Shown one piece after another: positions 17,359 through 24,769 of a DNA stretch of 64,000 nt (its first letter is position 1; every line of letters begins with the position of its first letter). Both the position numbers and the translations under genes were made by a program. The notes under the pieces were generated by a model. That model was not told where the DNA came from. It saw nothing but the letters and a program-made list of their open reading frames with translations, and ran no database searches. Origin of the DNA: Fusobacterium varium. GTDB lineage: Bacteria > Fusobacteriota > Fusobacteriia > Fusobacteriales > Fusobacteriaceae. The stretch spans positions 1 to 64,000 of the forward strand of contig JADYUE010000008.1 in NCBI GenBank assembly GCA_021531615.1. The letters run 5' to 3'.

Positions 17359-17974
17359 TATACCTAAAGGGTTATATGGTATAACAGGTGACAATTTTGC
17401 TCATGGAAAAAGTAATTATCAATGTGTTGAAGAGATGATAAAAGGTGGAATCAAAATAGTTCAATATAGAGATAAAACTAAAAGTTCTGGGCAAAAGGTT
17501 GAAGAGGCTAGAGCTATAAGAGAGCTTTGCAGAAAAAACGGAGTTCTATTTATAGTAAATGACAATGTGGATATAGCAATGCTAGTTGATGCTGATGGTG
17601 TTCATGTTGGTCAAGATGATATGAGTCCTGCTGATGTTAGAAAACTTTTAGGCGATGATAAGATAGTTGGACTTTCTACTCATTCAGAGGAGCAAGGGTT
17701 AAAAGCTTATAATGATATGAATGTTGACTATATTGGGGTTGGACCTATCTTCCCTACAACTACAAAGGATACAGCTCCTGTTGGGCTTGAATATCTTGAA
17801 TTTGCTGTAGCTAATCTACATCTTCCATTTATAGCTATTGGTGGAATAAAAGAGCATAATATAGATGAGATTATAAGCAGAGGAGCAGAGAGAGTTTGCT
17901 TAGTTAGTGATGTAGTAGGAGCAGAGGATATCTGCAAAAAAGTTGTTGATTTAAGCAATAAGTTTAAAAGATAG
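17342..17974 (+). CDS. thiE: Thiamine phosphate synthase
   Basis: A 210-residue TIM-barrel enzyme joining the pyrimidine diphosphate and thiazole phosphate to thiamine phosphate. Signatures: VQYRDK, FIVNDNVDIAMLVDADGVHVGQDD, and GVGPIFPTTTK, then FIAIGGI. Start choice: TTG 17342 lies 7 bases after GAGGTGG. An in-frame GTG at 17333 overlaps that site and is the alternative. It overlaps the end of thiF. Last gene of the operon; kinases thiD and thiM are not in the window. Confidence 0.94.
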   Translation: MRKRIDIPKGLYGITGDNFAHGKSNYQCVEEMIKGGIKIVQYRDKTKSSGQKVEEARAIRELCRKNGVLFIVNDNVDIAMLVDADGVHVGQDDMSPADVRKLLGDDKIVGLSTHSEEQGLKAYNDMNVDYIGVGPIFPTTTKDTAPVGLEYLEFAVANLHLPFIAIGGIKEHNIDEIISRGAERVCLVSDVVGAEDICKKVVDLSNKFKR

Positions 17975-17978
17975 ATAT

Positions 17979-18152
17979 TTGACTTTAGATAGAATCTTTG
18001 CTATAATTAATATAGAAGCACAACCATAAGGGTGCTAAAAATCTAAGTAAATGTTATTTAAAATGCGATGAGATAGGCTCTCACTTTGTGGGAGCTTTTC
18101 TCATATTCATAAGTTAGTCGCATTTCTTATGGATATAGAATAACATTTACTT
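17979..18152 (+). promoter_or_regulatory. Promoter and structured 5' leader, toxin-like mRNA copy 2
   Basis: TTGACT-17-TATAAT (17979-18007). A 5' hairpin-like CCATAAGGG (18024-18032) follows. A perfect 14-bp stem AAGTAAATGTTATT (18045-18058) pairs with 18139-18152, ending at the GGAGG. Nested hairpins are ATGAGATAGGCTC/GAGCTTTTCTCAT and GCGA/TCGC. Confidence 0.75.
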
Positions 18153-18162
18153 GGAGGTTACT

Positions 18163-18252
18163 ATGATTTACATTGAAACTCTCAATGTTAATGGTGGGGT
18201 TGCTATAGCTCTCATCATTATTTTACTAGTTTTTTATCTTTTCAAAAAGTAA
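18163..18252 (+). CDS. Small single-helix toxin-like peptide, copy 2
   Basis: A 29-residue ORF: MIYIETLNVNGG then a hydrophobic helix (VAIALIIILLVFYLF) and KK. GGAGG lies 5 bases before the ATG. Closely related to the 51335 peptide (IETL-(N/S)-(V/I)-NGG-(V/I)-AIA) and more distantly to the 3924 peptide. The conserved peptide despite diverged stems argues for selection on the coding sequence. Membrane-active toxin role inferred; no antisense RNA promoter could be assigned by eye. Confidence 0.75.
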   Translation: MIYIETLNVNGGVAIALIIILLVFYLFKK

Positions 18253-18264
18253 ATCTAGTACCTC

Positions 18265-18284
18265 GCCCTTATGGGCTTTTTTTT
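18265..18284 (+). terminator. Terminator of toxin-like mRNA copy 2
   Basis: GCCCTTATGGGC followed by T8. CCCTTATGG (18266-18274) is a perfect 9-base complement of CCATAAGGG at the transcript 5' end (18024-18032). Confidence 0.8.
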
Positions 18285-18366
18285 GTATTGTAATAACTTT
18301 TATATAAATAAAAATCTCTTTTGATTATTAATGGATTATGATTTTAATATCAAGGGAGTTTTTTTT

Positions 18367-18420
18367 ATGTCTTTATCCTCAAAAGAACTTATTAGAGAAA
18401 TTATAAAAAGTAGAAACTAA
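18367..18420 (+). pseudogene. Tiny ORF resembling a truncated HicA start
   Basis: A 17-residue ORF (MSLSSKELIREIIKSRN) with AAGGGAG 8 bases upstream. The first residues recall HicA toxin N-termini (SSKELI), but the protein stops before the rest of the fold. Either a remnant or chance. Confidence 0.25.
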
Positions 18421-18424
18421 AATT

Positions 18425-18604
18425 TTAATATCTTTCAGCTTTATTTTTACATTGATTCATAATTTTAATCTTAGTTTTATTAAAACTTCTATTAGTTAAT
18501 TGAACTAAAGGTGTTAATATATTTAAGTACCAATGCCAAAAATTATCTCTTTTTAATCGTTTAATCCTTGAATAAAACGGATTTTTATGTTTTTTATATT
18601 GTTT
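18425..18604 (-). pseudogene. Coding remnant without start codon
   Basis: Sixty codons open on the minus strand, ending in a stop. It includes PFYSRIKRLKRDNFWHWYLN and later TPLVQLTNRSFNKTKIKI. Tryptophans, histidines and a basic character look like genuine protein, perhaps a transposase or nuclease C-terminus. The upstream part is missing. No family named. Confidence 0.35.
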
Positions 18605-18679
18605 TTATAAAAAGCTTGAAATAAGTTAAAAAAAATTATATATATATTTTATTAAAAATTTGAAAGGTGGTACTTTTTT

Positions 18680-19846
18680 ATGGACAGCAATATAAAAAAA
18701 AGTCTTATAGCTTTAGCTTTTGGAACTTTAGGTCTTGGGGTGGCAGAGTTTGTAATGATGGGTATTCTTCCAAATATAGCCTCTTCTCTAAGAATAACAA
18801 TTCCAGTAGCTGGGCATCTTATTTCAGCTTATGCTTTAGGGGTTTGTTTTGGAGCTATTATGTTGTTGATGCTACGTAAATATCCTATGAAAAATTCTCT
18901 GTTACTTCTTGTAACTATTATGGCAATTGGAAATGGAATAGCTGTTATATCTCCAAGTTATACAGTTATGCTATTAGCTCGTTTTATATCTGGTCTTCCT
19001 CATGGAGCTTATTTCGGAGTTGCCTCTATTGTTGCATCAAAAATTGCTCAAGAGGGAAAAGAGTCAGAAGCTGTGGCAATAATGATATCTGGTATGACTG
19101 TGGCAAATCTTTTTGGATTTCCTCTTGGCACATTTATTAGTGGTATTTTATCTTGGAGATTAATTTTCCTATTTATTGTACTATGGGATATTTTAACTAT
19201 ATTTTTAATAAAGAGATATGTCCCTTATATTGCTCCACTTCCAGATACAGGTTTTTTAGGACAGTTTAAATTTTTAAAAAGTTTAGCTCCATGGTTGATA
19301 TTAGGAGCTACTATGATGGGAAATGGTGGAGCTTTTTGTTGGTATAGCTATGTGACACCTATGTTTACAGAGGTATCTGGTTTTGCTCCTGAAATTATAA
19401 CAGCTCTTATGGTTTTAGCTGGGCTTGGTATGGTAATTGGAAATATGATTGGTGGAAAGCTTAGTTCTTTCTTCTATCCTGGAAAGGTAGGGGCTATATT
19501 TCAAGGATTGATGGCAATTACTTTACTTGGAATTTTCTTTTTATCTCCATATAAATGGGCAGCAGTACTTTTAATGTGTATTGTGACTCTATGTTTATTT
19601 GCTGTAAGTGCACCTCAGCAATTTTTGATTATAAAATTTGCTCCTGGTGGGGAGATGTTAGGGGCTGCTGGAATACAGATTGCTTTTAACCTTGGAAACG
19701 CTATTGGAGCTTATCTTGGTGGACTTCCTATAACTTATGGGGTAGGAGTTAGATATTCAGCTCTTATTGCATCAGCTATTGCCACTTTAGGGTTTATTCT
19801 ATTCTCTCTATTTAATTATTTATATCAACCTAAAAAGAGTATATAA
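18680..19846 (+). CDS. MFS transporter (DHA1, AraJ/YdhP-like)
   Basis: A 388-residue major facilitator with 12 predicted helices. It opens with FGTLGLGVAEFVMMGILPNIASSL, typical of the AraJ/Cmr/YdhP drug:proton antiporters (GxxEFxxMGxLPxIA). Motif C-like sequences and a long hydrophobic second half follow. Predicted role: efflux of sugars or drugs; substrate unknown. The ribosome site AAAGGTGG precedes the ATG. A hairpin terminator lies at 19853-19892. Confidence 0.88.
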   Translation: MDSNIKKSLIALAFGTLGLGVAEFVMMGILPNIASSLRITIPVAGHLISAYALGVCFGAIMLLMLRKYPMKNSLLLLVTIMAIGNGIAVISPSYTVMLLARFISGLPHGAYFGVASIVASKIAQEGKESEAVAIMISGMTVANLFGFPLGTFISGILSWRLIFLFIVLWDILTIFLIKRYVPYIAPLPDTGFLGQFKFLKSLAPWLILGATMMGNGGAFCWYSYVTPMFTEVSGFAPEIITALMVLAGLGMVIGNMIGGKLSSFFYPGKVGAIFQGLMAITLLGIFFLSPYKWAAVLLMCIVTLCLFAVSAPQQFLIIKFAPGGEMLGAAGIQIAFNLGNAIGAYLGGLPITYGVGVRYSALIASAIATLGFILFSLFNYLYQPKKSI

Positions 19847-19852
19847 AAAAGA

Positions 19853-19892
19853 AAGGCTGCTAATGTTAATTATTAATTTTAGCAGCCTTTAT
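19853..19892. terminator. Bidirectional terminator
   Basis: AAAGGCTGCTAA pairs with TTAGCAGCCTTT between convergent MFS and RlpA-like genes. Confidence 0.85.
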
Positions 19893-19895
19893 ATA

Positions 19896-20303
19896 TTAAT
19901 CTACATATTTTTTATACTCTCCAGCAGTAAAAAGAGGTGATCCATGCTTATATTCAAAGGTTTTATCATCATTTAAAACTTTAATTTTAACTTTAATCAA
20001 TCCTGCATTTAACTTAGCTATCTTTGTAAATGCTGCTCTGCTTAAGTCAATATCTCTTCTCATTTTACTAAATCCCCCACGATCAGTAACAACAACTACA
20101 ACAGATTTTCCGTTGTCTACATTTGTAACTTTTAATACAGTACCAAAATTATATTTATTAGATGCACAAGTGTATTCTTTAGGGTTAAAAAGATATCCAC
20201 TAGCTGTTGGTTTACCTTTAAATTTATCTCCATACCAACTGGCTGTTTTTCCACAACTTATAGTTGAAATTAAAAGAAAAATTGCAAATAAAATTTTTTT
20301 CAT
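19896..20303 (-). CDS. RlpA-like double-psi beta-barrel protein
   Basis: A 135-residue exported protein. The hydrophobic N-terminal signal ends at Cys (STISC), possibly a lipoprotein although the position -3 residue is not ideal. The RlpA domain follows: ASWYGDKFKGKPTASG, YTCAS, VTDRGGF and RRDIDLSRAAF with the catalytic-type Asp. RlpA proteins are septal or envelope lytic transglycosylases. It lacks the SPOR domain of larger RlpA. The ATG at 20303 is preferred by its GAGG spacing over the one 12 bases upstream. Confidence 0.85.
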   Translation of the reverse strand: MKKILFAIFLLISTISCGKTASWYGDKFKGKPTASGYLFNPKEYTCASNKYNFGTVLKVTNVDNGKSVVVVVTDRGGFSKMRRDIDLSRAAFTKIAKLNAGLIKVKIKVLNDDKTFEYKHGSPLFTAGEYKKYVD

Positions 20304-20460
20304 CTTATTCCTCATCTCCTTTTTTATACTTTTTTTAATTATAACATATTATTTGACTAAAAGAGGGTTATAAATTATATTATTAATATATGGAGGTAGT
20401 AATATGTATTCTTACAAAACTTTAAAAAATATAGAATAGAAATTTAAATAATTTAGCCAA

Positions 20461-20494
20461 AAAAAACTAGTGAGTTTAATTCACTAGCTTTTAC
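20461..20494 (-). terminator. Terminator of TauE-like gene
   Basis: Minus-strand AAAAGCTAGTGAA pairs with TTCACTAGTTTTTTT just after the stop codon. The 20304-20460 gap otherwise holds only an 11-codon ORF with a good ribosome site, probably a relic. Confidence 0.75.
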
Positions 20495-20496
20495 AA

Positions 20497-21222
20497 TTAT
20501 CCAAATAACTTATATAATACTACAAATATAGAGATTATAGCCACACAACGTTTAAGTACAAGGTGATTAACTTTTACACTATACTTACTTCCAATAAACA
20601 CCCCAACTCCATGAAAGAAAGATGAGATTAAAAGTACAATAAGAAGGGAATTAGAGTAACACCCTTGTATATAACCAATAACACTTGGAATAGCAATAAA
20701 TATAGAATCAAATAGAGCAATAGCAATAGCTTGTTTTACATTTACTCCTAGCACAACTAACAGTGGCATAACAAGAATAGGTCCACCTGCTCCTGAGAGA
20801 GCACATACAATAGCAGTTACAAAACCTATTAAAATTGTAATAAAGATATTGGGAGTCTTATTATTTAAACTCTCTTTATCTTTTCTAAGTAGAATAGAGA
20901 TTCCAGATAGTAGAACTACCATATATAATAGAATTTTTATAATTGATTCATCAATCATAGAGTTTAAATATACACCTAAACAAGCTCCAAATAAACTAGA
21001 TATTCCTAATTTTATACCAAAAGATATATCCAACTGTTTATGTTTATAGTAGTTGATAGAACCTATAACCCCACACACTAAAAAGGCAAAAAAGCTAAGA
21101 GCTAAAGCCTCTTTTACATTGTAGTTTAAAGATACATAGAGCATAGGAAGTAGAAAACCTGCCACTCCTGTAAGCCCTACTAAACATCCTACTATAATAT
21201 TGACAATTATAATGATAGCCAT
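20497..21222 (-). CDS. TauE/SafE-family membrane transporter
   Basis: A 241-residue protein with about seven or eight helices and the duplicated GGxxGGxxG-type halves of TauE/SafE (GLTGVAGFLLPMLYVSL, ALSGAGGPILVMPLLVVLG). Family members export or import sulfite, sulfoacetate or related anions. It overlaps the upstream amidohydrolase by 16 bp, indicating coupling, so its substrate may be a product of that enzyme. Substrate unproven. Confidence 0.85.
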   Translation of the reverse strand: MAIIIIVNIIVGCLVGLTGVAGFLLPMLYVSLNYNVKEALALSFFAFLVCGVIGSINYYKHKQLDISFGIKLGISSLFGACLGVYLNSMIDESIIKILLYMVVLLSGISILLRKDKESLNNKTPNIFITILIGFVTAIVCALSGAGGPILVMPLLVVLGVNVKQAIAIALFDSIFIAIPSVIGYIQGCYSNSLLIVLLISSFFHGVGVFIGSKYSVKVNHLVLKRCVAIISIFVVLYKLFG

Positions 21223-22484
21223 TTTTTCAACTCCTCATGGACACTATACTCATCAATAGTAAGAATCTTTCTATCTTTCATAACCCATCTACCATCTACC
21301 ATTGAGTGAATAATATCCCCTTTATTTACACATTCAAAAATTGTATTTGTGTAGTTGCCACTATACCAAAGGTGAGGTTGATTAAGATCTATAAATATAA
21401 GATCAGCTAAATATCCCTCTTTAATAGTTCCAATATTTTTTCTTAAGAAATATTTTCCATTTTCCATTGCCATTTTTAAAAGTGTTTTAGCTGGCATAAT
21501 ACTTCTATTATTTTCCTGTATCCCCCAAGTTACACTCATCATACAACGTAGAGTTTTCATCTCATCCCATAAGCTTAAACCACCATGGGCAACTCCATCA
21601 CTTCCAAGCCCTATTTTAACCCCATTTTTAATTAATTGAGGAGTATTTGCAAGAGCTTTTCCAGAGTTTGAGAAAGGGCATTGAACTATTTTTATATCAT
21701 ATTTTTTTATAATATCCTTTTCTTCCTCATTTAAAATAAGAGAGTGAGCACCTATAAAATTAGTATTTAAAACACCTAACTTTTCTAAATACTCATATGG
21801 AGGTAACCCTGTTTTCTTAATAACGTTTTCAACCTCTTTATCATACTCATTCATATGAGTCTCTAACATAGCATCTCTTTTTTTTGCCTCTTGTGAAACT
21901 TTTAAAATTAACTCCTCGTTGACAGACATAAGAGAACGGATAGAGTAATACACTTGTATCAACCCTTTTCTATTCCAATTTTCATAAAGAGCATTGTTTT
22001 TTTCTATAACCTCATCTGTTGTATCACATATACTTTTAGGTAAAGAGCTATCAACCATAGATGAGTATGTAACAGCTCCCCTCATTCCACTTTTGAGGAT
22101 CTCTCTACAAGCTGAATCCATATGGTAACTTCCAGCATCAACAAAAGAGGTAGTTCCAGCTTTTATCATCTCAATCAATGCTAACTTTGTATTTAGTGAC
22201 ATAATCTCATCTGTTATAGAGCTTTCAAAGGGTAACATAATATTTTTCCAAATAATTCCCTCAGCATCTAGTACCTTTCCCTTTAAAAGTTGTTGTCCAA
22301 AATGAGTATGTGCATCACAAAGTCCTGGAGTTACAAGAAGATTTTCTCCATTTATAACTTCCTCTTCTCCCTCAATCTCAAGATTTTCCCTAATCTCCTT
22401 TATATAGTTATCTTTAATACGAATATCTTTATTAAAGATAACATCTAAGTTTTTATCTAAATAAGCAATATTTTTTAATAACAT
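21207..22484 (-). CDS. Amidohydrolase (MTA/SAH deaminase-like, ATZ/TRZ group)
   Basis: A 425-residue metal-dependent hydrolase. The HxH metal pair lies in LCDAHTHFGQQLL. Further ligands are in LETHMNEYDKEV, FIGAHSLIL and GLGSDGVAHGGLSLWDEM, and a C-terminal composite beta domain is present. The layout fits aminohydrolases of adenosyl compounds, guanine or chlorotriazines. It sits in an operon with DUF3100 transporter parts and a TauE-like protein, suggesting use of an imported amide or N-heterocycle. Confidence 0.85.
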   Translation of the reverse strand: MLLKNIAYLDKNLDVIFNKDIRIKDNYIKEIRENLEIEGEEEVINGENLLVTPGLCDAHTHFGQQLLKGKVLDAEGIIWKNIMLPFESSITDEIMSLNTKLALIEMIKAGTTSFVDAGSYHMDSACREILKSGMRGAVTYSSMVDSSLPKSICDTTDEVIEKNNALYENWNRKGLIQVYYSIRSLMSVNEELILKVSQEAKKRDAMLETHMNEYDKEVENVIKKTGLPPYEYLEKLGVLNTNFIGAHSLILNEEEKDIIKKYDIKIVQCPFSNSGKALANTPQLIKNGVKIGLGSDGVAHGGLSLWDEMKTLRCMMSVTWGIQENNRSIMPAKTLLKMAMENGKYFLRKNIGTIKEGYLADLIFIDLNQPHLWYSGNYTNTIFECVNKGDIIHSMVDGRWVMKDRKILTIDEYSVHEELKKWLSL

Positions 22485-22485
22485 A

Positions 22486-22932
22486 TTAGATAGCTCCTGT
22501 TAATGAAAGAGCAATTTGTGAAATTATAGCTGATCCTAAGAAAGTTCCTGTCATAACTAAAAGGGCAACTATAATCATCTTCCATCCCTGTTGAGCAAAG
22601 TTTTTTATTTGGTTACTCATTGAAAGTCCAGCAAAAGCACCAACCATAGTTAATGGAGTTGTAAATTGAATCTTGTTTACAGCATTTATAACAAAAGTAT
22701 TAATTGGAGATATAGGTGATGCTATTAATAAACCTAAGATTGAGCAGTAAGCAACTATTGGTAAACGGCAAGGCACAACTTTAGATAGAAAAGCTGCACA
22801 TAGTGATACTACTAATAGAATAGCTACTCCTGGTAATGATTCCATAAATCCAACTTTAAAGCCTACAAAGTTTGCTAGAGCAATTCCAGCTCCTGCTAGT
22901 AGTAATAAAAATATCCACTCTCTATATCTCAT
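22486..22932 (-). CDS. Small membrane subunit next to DUF3100 protein
   Basis: A 148-residue protein with about four or five hydrophobic helices, glycine and serine rich (LLLLAGAGIALANFVGF, TMVGAFAGLSMSNQI). Its start overlaps the stop of the DUF3100 gene by one base and it ends 1 bp before the amidohydrolase. I do not recognise it alone. Tight coupling suggests the second subunit of a two-part importer. Confidence 0.7.
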   Translation of the reverse strand: MRYREWIFLLLLAGAGIALANFVGFKVGFMESLPGVAILLVVSLCAAFLSKVVPCRLPIVAYCSILGLLIASPISPINTFVINAVNKIQFTTPLTMVGAFAGLSMSNQIKNFAQQGWKMIIVALLVMTGTFLGSAIISQIALSLTGAI

Positions 22933-23780
22933 TATTTAATCTCTCCTTTTAATTGATTTTTTAACTCTTTTTTAGGTGATAATTTTGGCTCTAAAAATTC
23001 ATAGATCTTTTTAGTTAATGGAATACCTACAAAAATAGCTACATAGATTCCTGTGATACCTGATAGAGTTTCACTTGCACTTGCTAAAGCTGAAATTTGA
23101 GCTGCCATAGTAGGATAGATTATAGATAGAGATGCTGTGGCACTTGCCATCATAATTCCAGCACCTACACCACTTGCTAATGCTAGGGCAAATGGATGGA
23201 AAAGTCCAGTATGAGCAACAACTGATGCTAAGATTCCAAAATATATTGTTCCTATCATTCCCCCAACTATATATACAGATAAACTTCCTCTAGTTTCTGG
23301 AGAGTCACTTCCAAATACATCTGTTGCAAGAGCTAGGTTAGATTCACGATTTATTGAGTGAGTTGCTCCTATTGCCTCTCTTTTTAACCCTAATAAGATA
23401 GCTACTGGCATTGCAAAGAAGATAGTTCCTAAGTTACCAATCTCTTGAAGTAAAAGAGCAGGTCCTGCTGATAGTACAGTTTGAATATTTGCTCCAGCAT
23501 TTACTCCTAATTTAACAATAAATGGGCAGATACAAACAATTACCAATTTACTTGCAGCTTTTACTTGAGTTGAATTAATAATCTTAAAACACTCTGGTCC
23601 ACTTAACATTCCTAAAATTAATGAATAAAAAATTGGGAATAGTATAAAAGTTCCTATTTTCATTGGAATTGAGATTCTACCTATTGAATCAGCAATTAAA
23701 ATAAAAGCTAGAACATAGAGTTTATACTCTATCTTTACCCTTTCTCTTAATGAATTGTACAACATCTTTTCTTTTTCCAT
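22932..23780 (-). CDS. DUF3100 membrane protein
   Basis: A 282-residue polytopic protein with a cytosolic N-terminal segment and about eight helices. SINRESNLALATDVFGSDSPETRGSL is the family's conserved polar loop as I recall DUF3100, followed by GGMIGTIYFG and GVGAGIMMASATASLS. Probably a transporter for the substrate of the downstream amidohydrolase. First gene of a four-gene operon, read divergently from the Crp/Fnr regulator 140 bp away. Confidence 0.8.
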   Translation of the reverse strand: MEKEKMLYNSLRERVKIEYKLYVLAFILIADSIGRISIPMKIGTFILFPIFYSLILGMLSGPECFKIINSTQVKAASKLVIVCICPFIVKLGVNAGANIQTVLSAGPALLLQEIGNLGTIFFAMPVAILLGLKREAIGATHSINRESNLALATDVFGSDSPETRGSLSVYIVGGMIGTIYFGILASVVAHTGLFHPFALALASGVGAGIMMASATASLSIIYPTMAAQISALASASETLSGITGIYVAIFVGIPLTKKIYEFLEPKLSPKKELKNQLKGEIK

Positions 23781-23929
23781 CTCTTCTCTCCCTTTATATA
23801 AAATTTAATAGTTTACCTAATTATTATGTAGCTATTCTAGCAAAAAAGTTTTTTAAAAAAAAGGACAAATGGGAAGAAATTAGATAAAATTTTTTCTCAC
23901 TTGTGATATAATAAATTGAGGTGATAGAA

Positions 23930-24643
23930 GTGACATTTGATGAAGTTTTAGCTAAAGTACCACAACTGAATGATTATCTTATTAATATGCCAAAAGAGTT
24001 AAAAAGTAAGTTTGTTGTGAAGATACATCCACCAGGAACTATTATCCACCACCAACAAAGTGATCTTGATATTTTTGGGATTGTTGCCACTGGGGAGCAT
24101 AGGGTAATCAATATCTTTGAAAATGGTAATATATTTATGATAGAGAAAAATGAACCTATTGACTTTATAGGTGAGGTTACTATTTTAGCTGGAATGAGGC
24201 AAACCTCTGTTACTATTGAAACTATAACTGAAAGTATTATTATGTATATATCTCGTGAGGATTTTGAAGAGTGGATAAAAAAGGATATACACTTTCTATA
24301 TTTAGTATCACAAAAGGTAGCTTTAAAACTTTATCGTTCATCTTCAAATAGAGGGGCAAAACTTTTCTATCCCCCTACATTTTTACTACTAGATTATTTA
24401 ATACAGTATGCTCAGAGGGAAGATATAAAAAAAGGGGAAACTCTTATTTTAAAACAAACTAGAGAGGAACTTTATGAAGAGGTAAGTATCAGTGTAAAAA
24501 CTTTAAATAGAACAATTGGAAAATTGAAACAAGATGGAGTAATATCTATAATAAAGGGAAAGATAGCTATATCTTATGATCAATATAAATTGGCTAGGAA
24601 AATGGTTAAATACTATGTAAAACAAGATATAAAAAATAATTAA
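23930..24643 (+). CDS. Crp/Fnr-family transcriptional regulator
   Basis: A 237-residue regulator. A cyclic-nucleotide-binding-like beta roll occupies residues about 20-140 (HHQQSDLDIFGIVATGEHRVINI, then EPIDFIGEVTILAG). A C-terminal winged helix follows (TREELYEEVSISVKTLNRTIGKLKQDG). No FNR-type cysteine cluster is visible. Divergent position makes the DUF3100-amidohydrolase operon the likely target. GTG 23930 is chosen because GAGGTG lies 8 bases ahead; an upstream GTG at 23921 overlaps that site. Confidence 0.88.
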   Translation: MTFDEVLAKVPQLNDYLINMPKELKSKFVVKIHPPGTIIHHQQSDLDIFGIVATGEHRVINIFENGNIFMIEKNEPIDFIGEVTILAGMRQTSVTIETITESIIMYISREDFEEWIKKDIHFLYLVSQKVALKLYRSSSNRGAKLFYPPTFLLLDYLIQYAQREDIKKGETLILKQTREELYEEVSISVKTLNRTIGKLKQDGVISIIKGKIAISYDQYKLARKMVKYYVKQDIKNN

Positions 24644-24657
24644 AGTATAATACACCT

Positions 24658-24705
24658 AAACTCTTAAAAATAAGATAATAGGTGTATTTTTTTATATATA
24701 ATTGA
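24658..24705 (+). terminator. Terminator after Crp/Fnr gene
   Basis: AATACACCT pairs with AGGTGTATT, followed by T7. Confidence 0.75.
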
Positions 24706-24769
24706 CGAAAGTGTATTATTTCTGTTATACTATATAGATAAGTGAGCAGTATACATTGGAGGAATGCAA

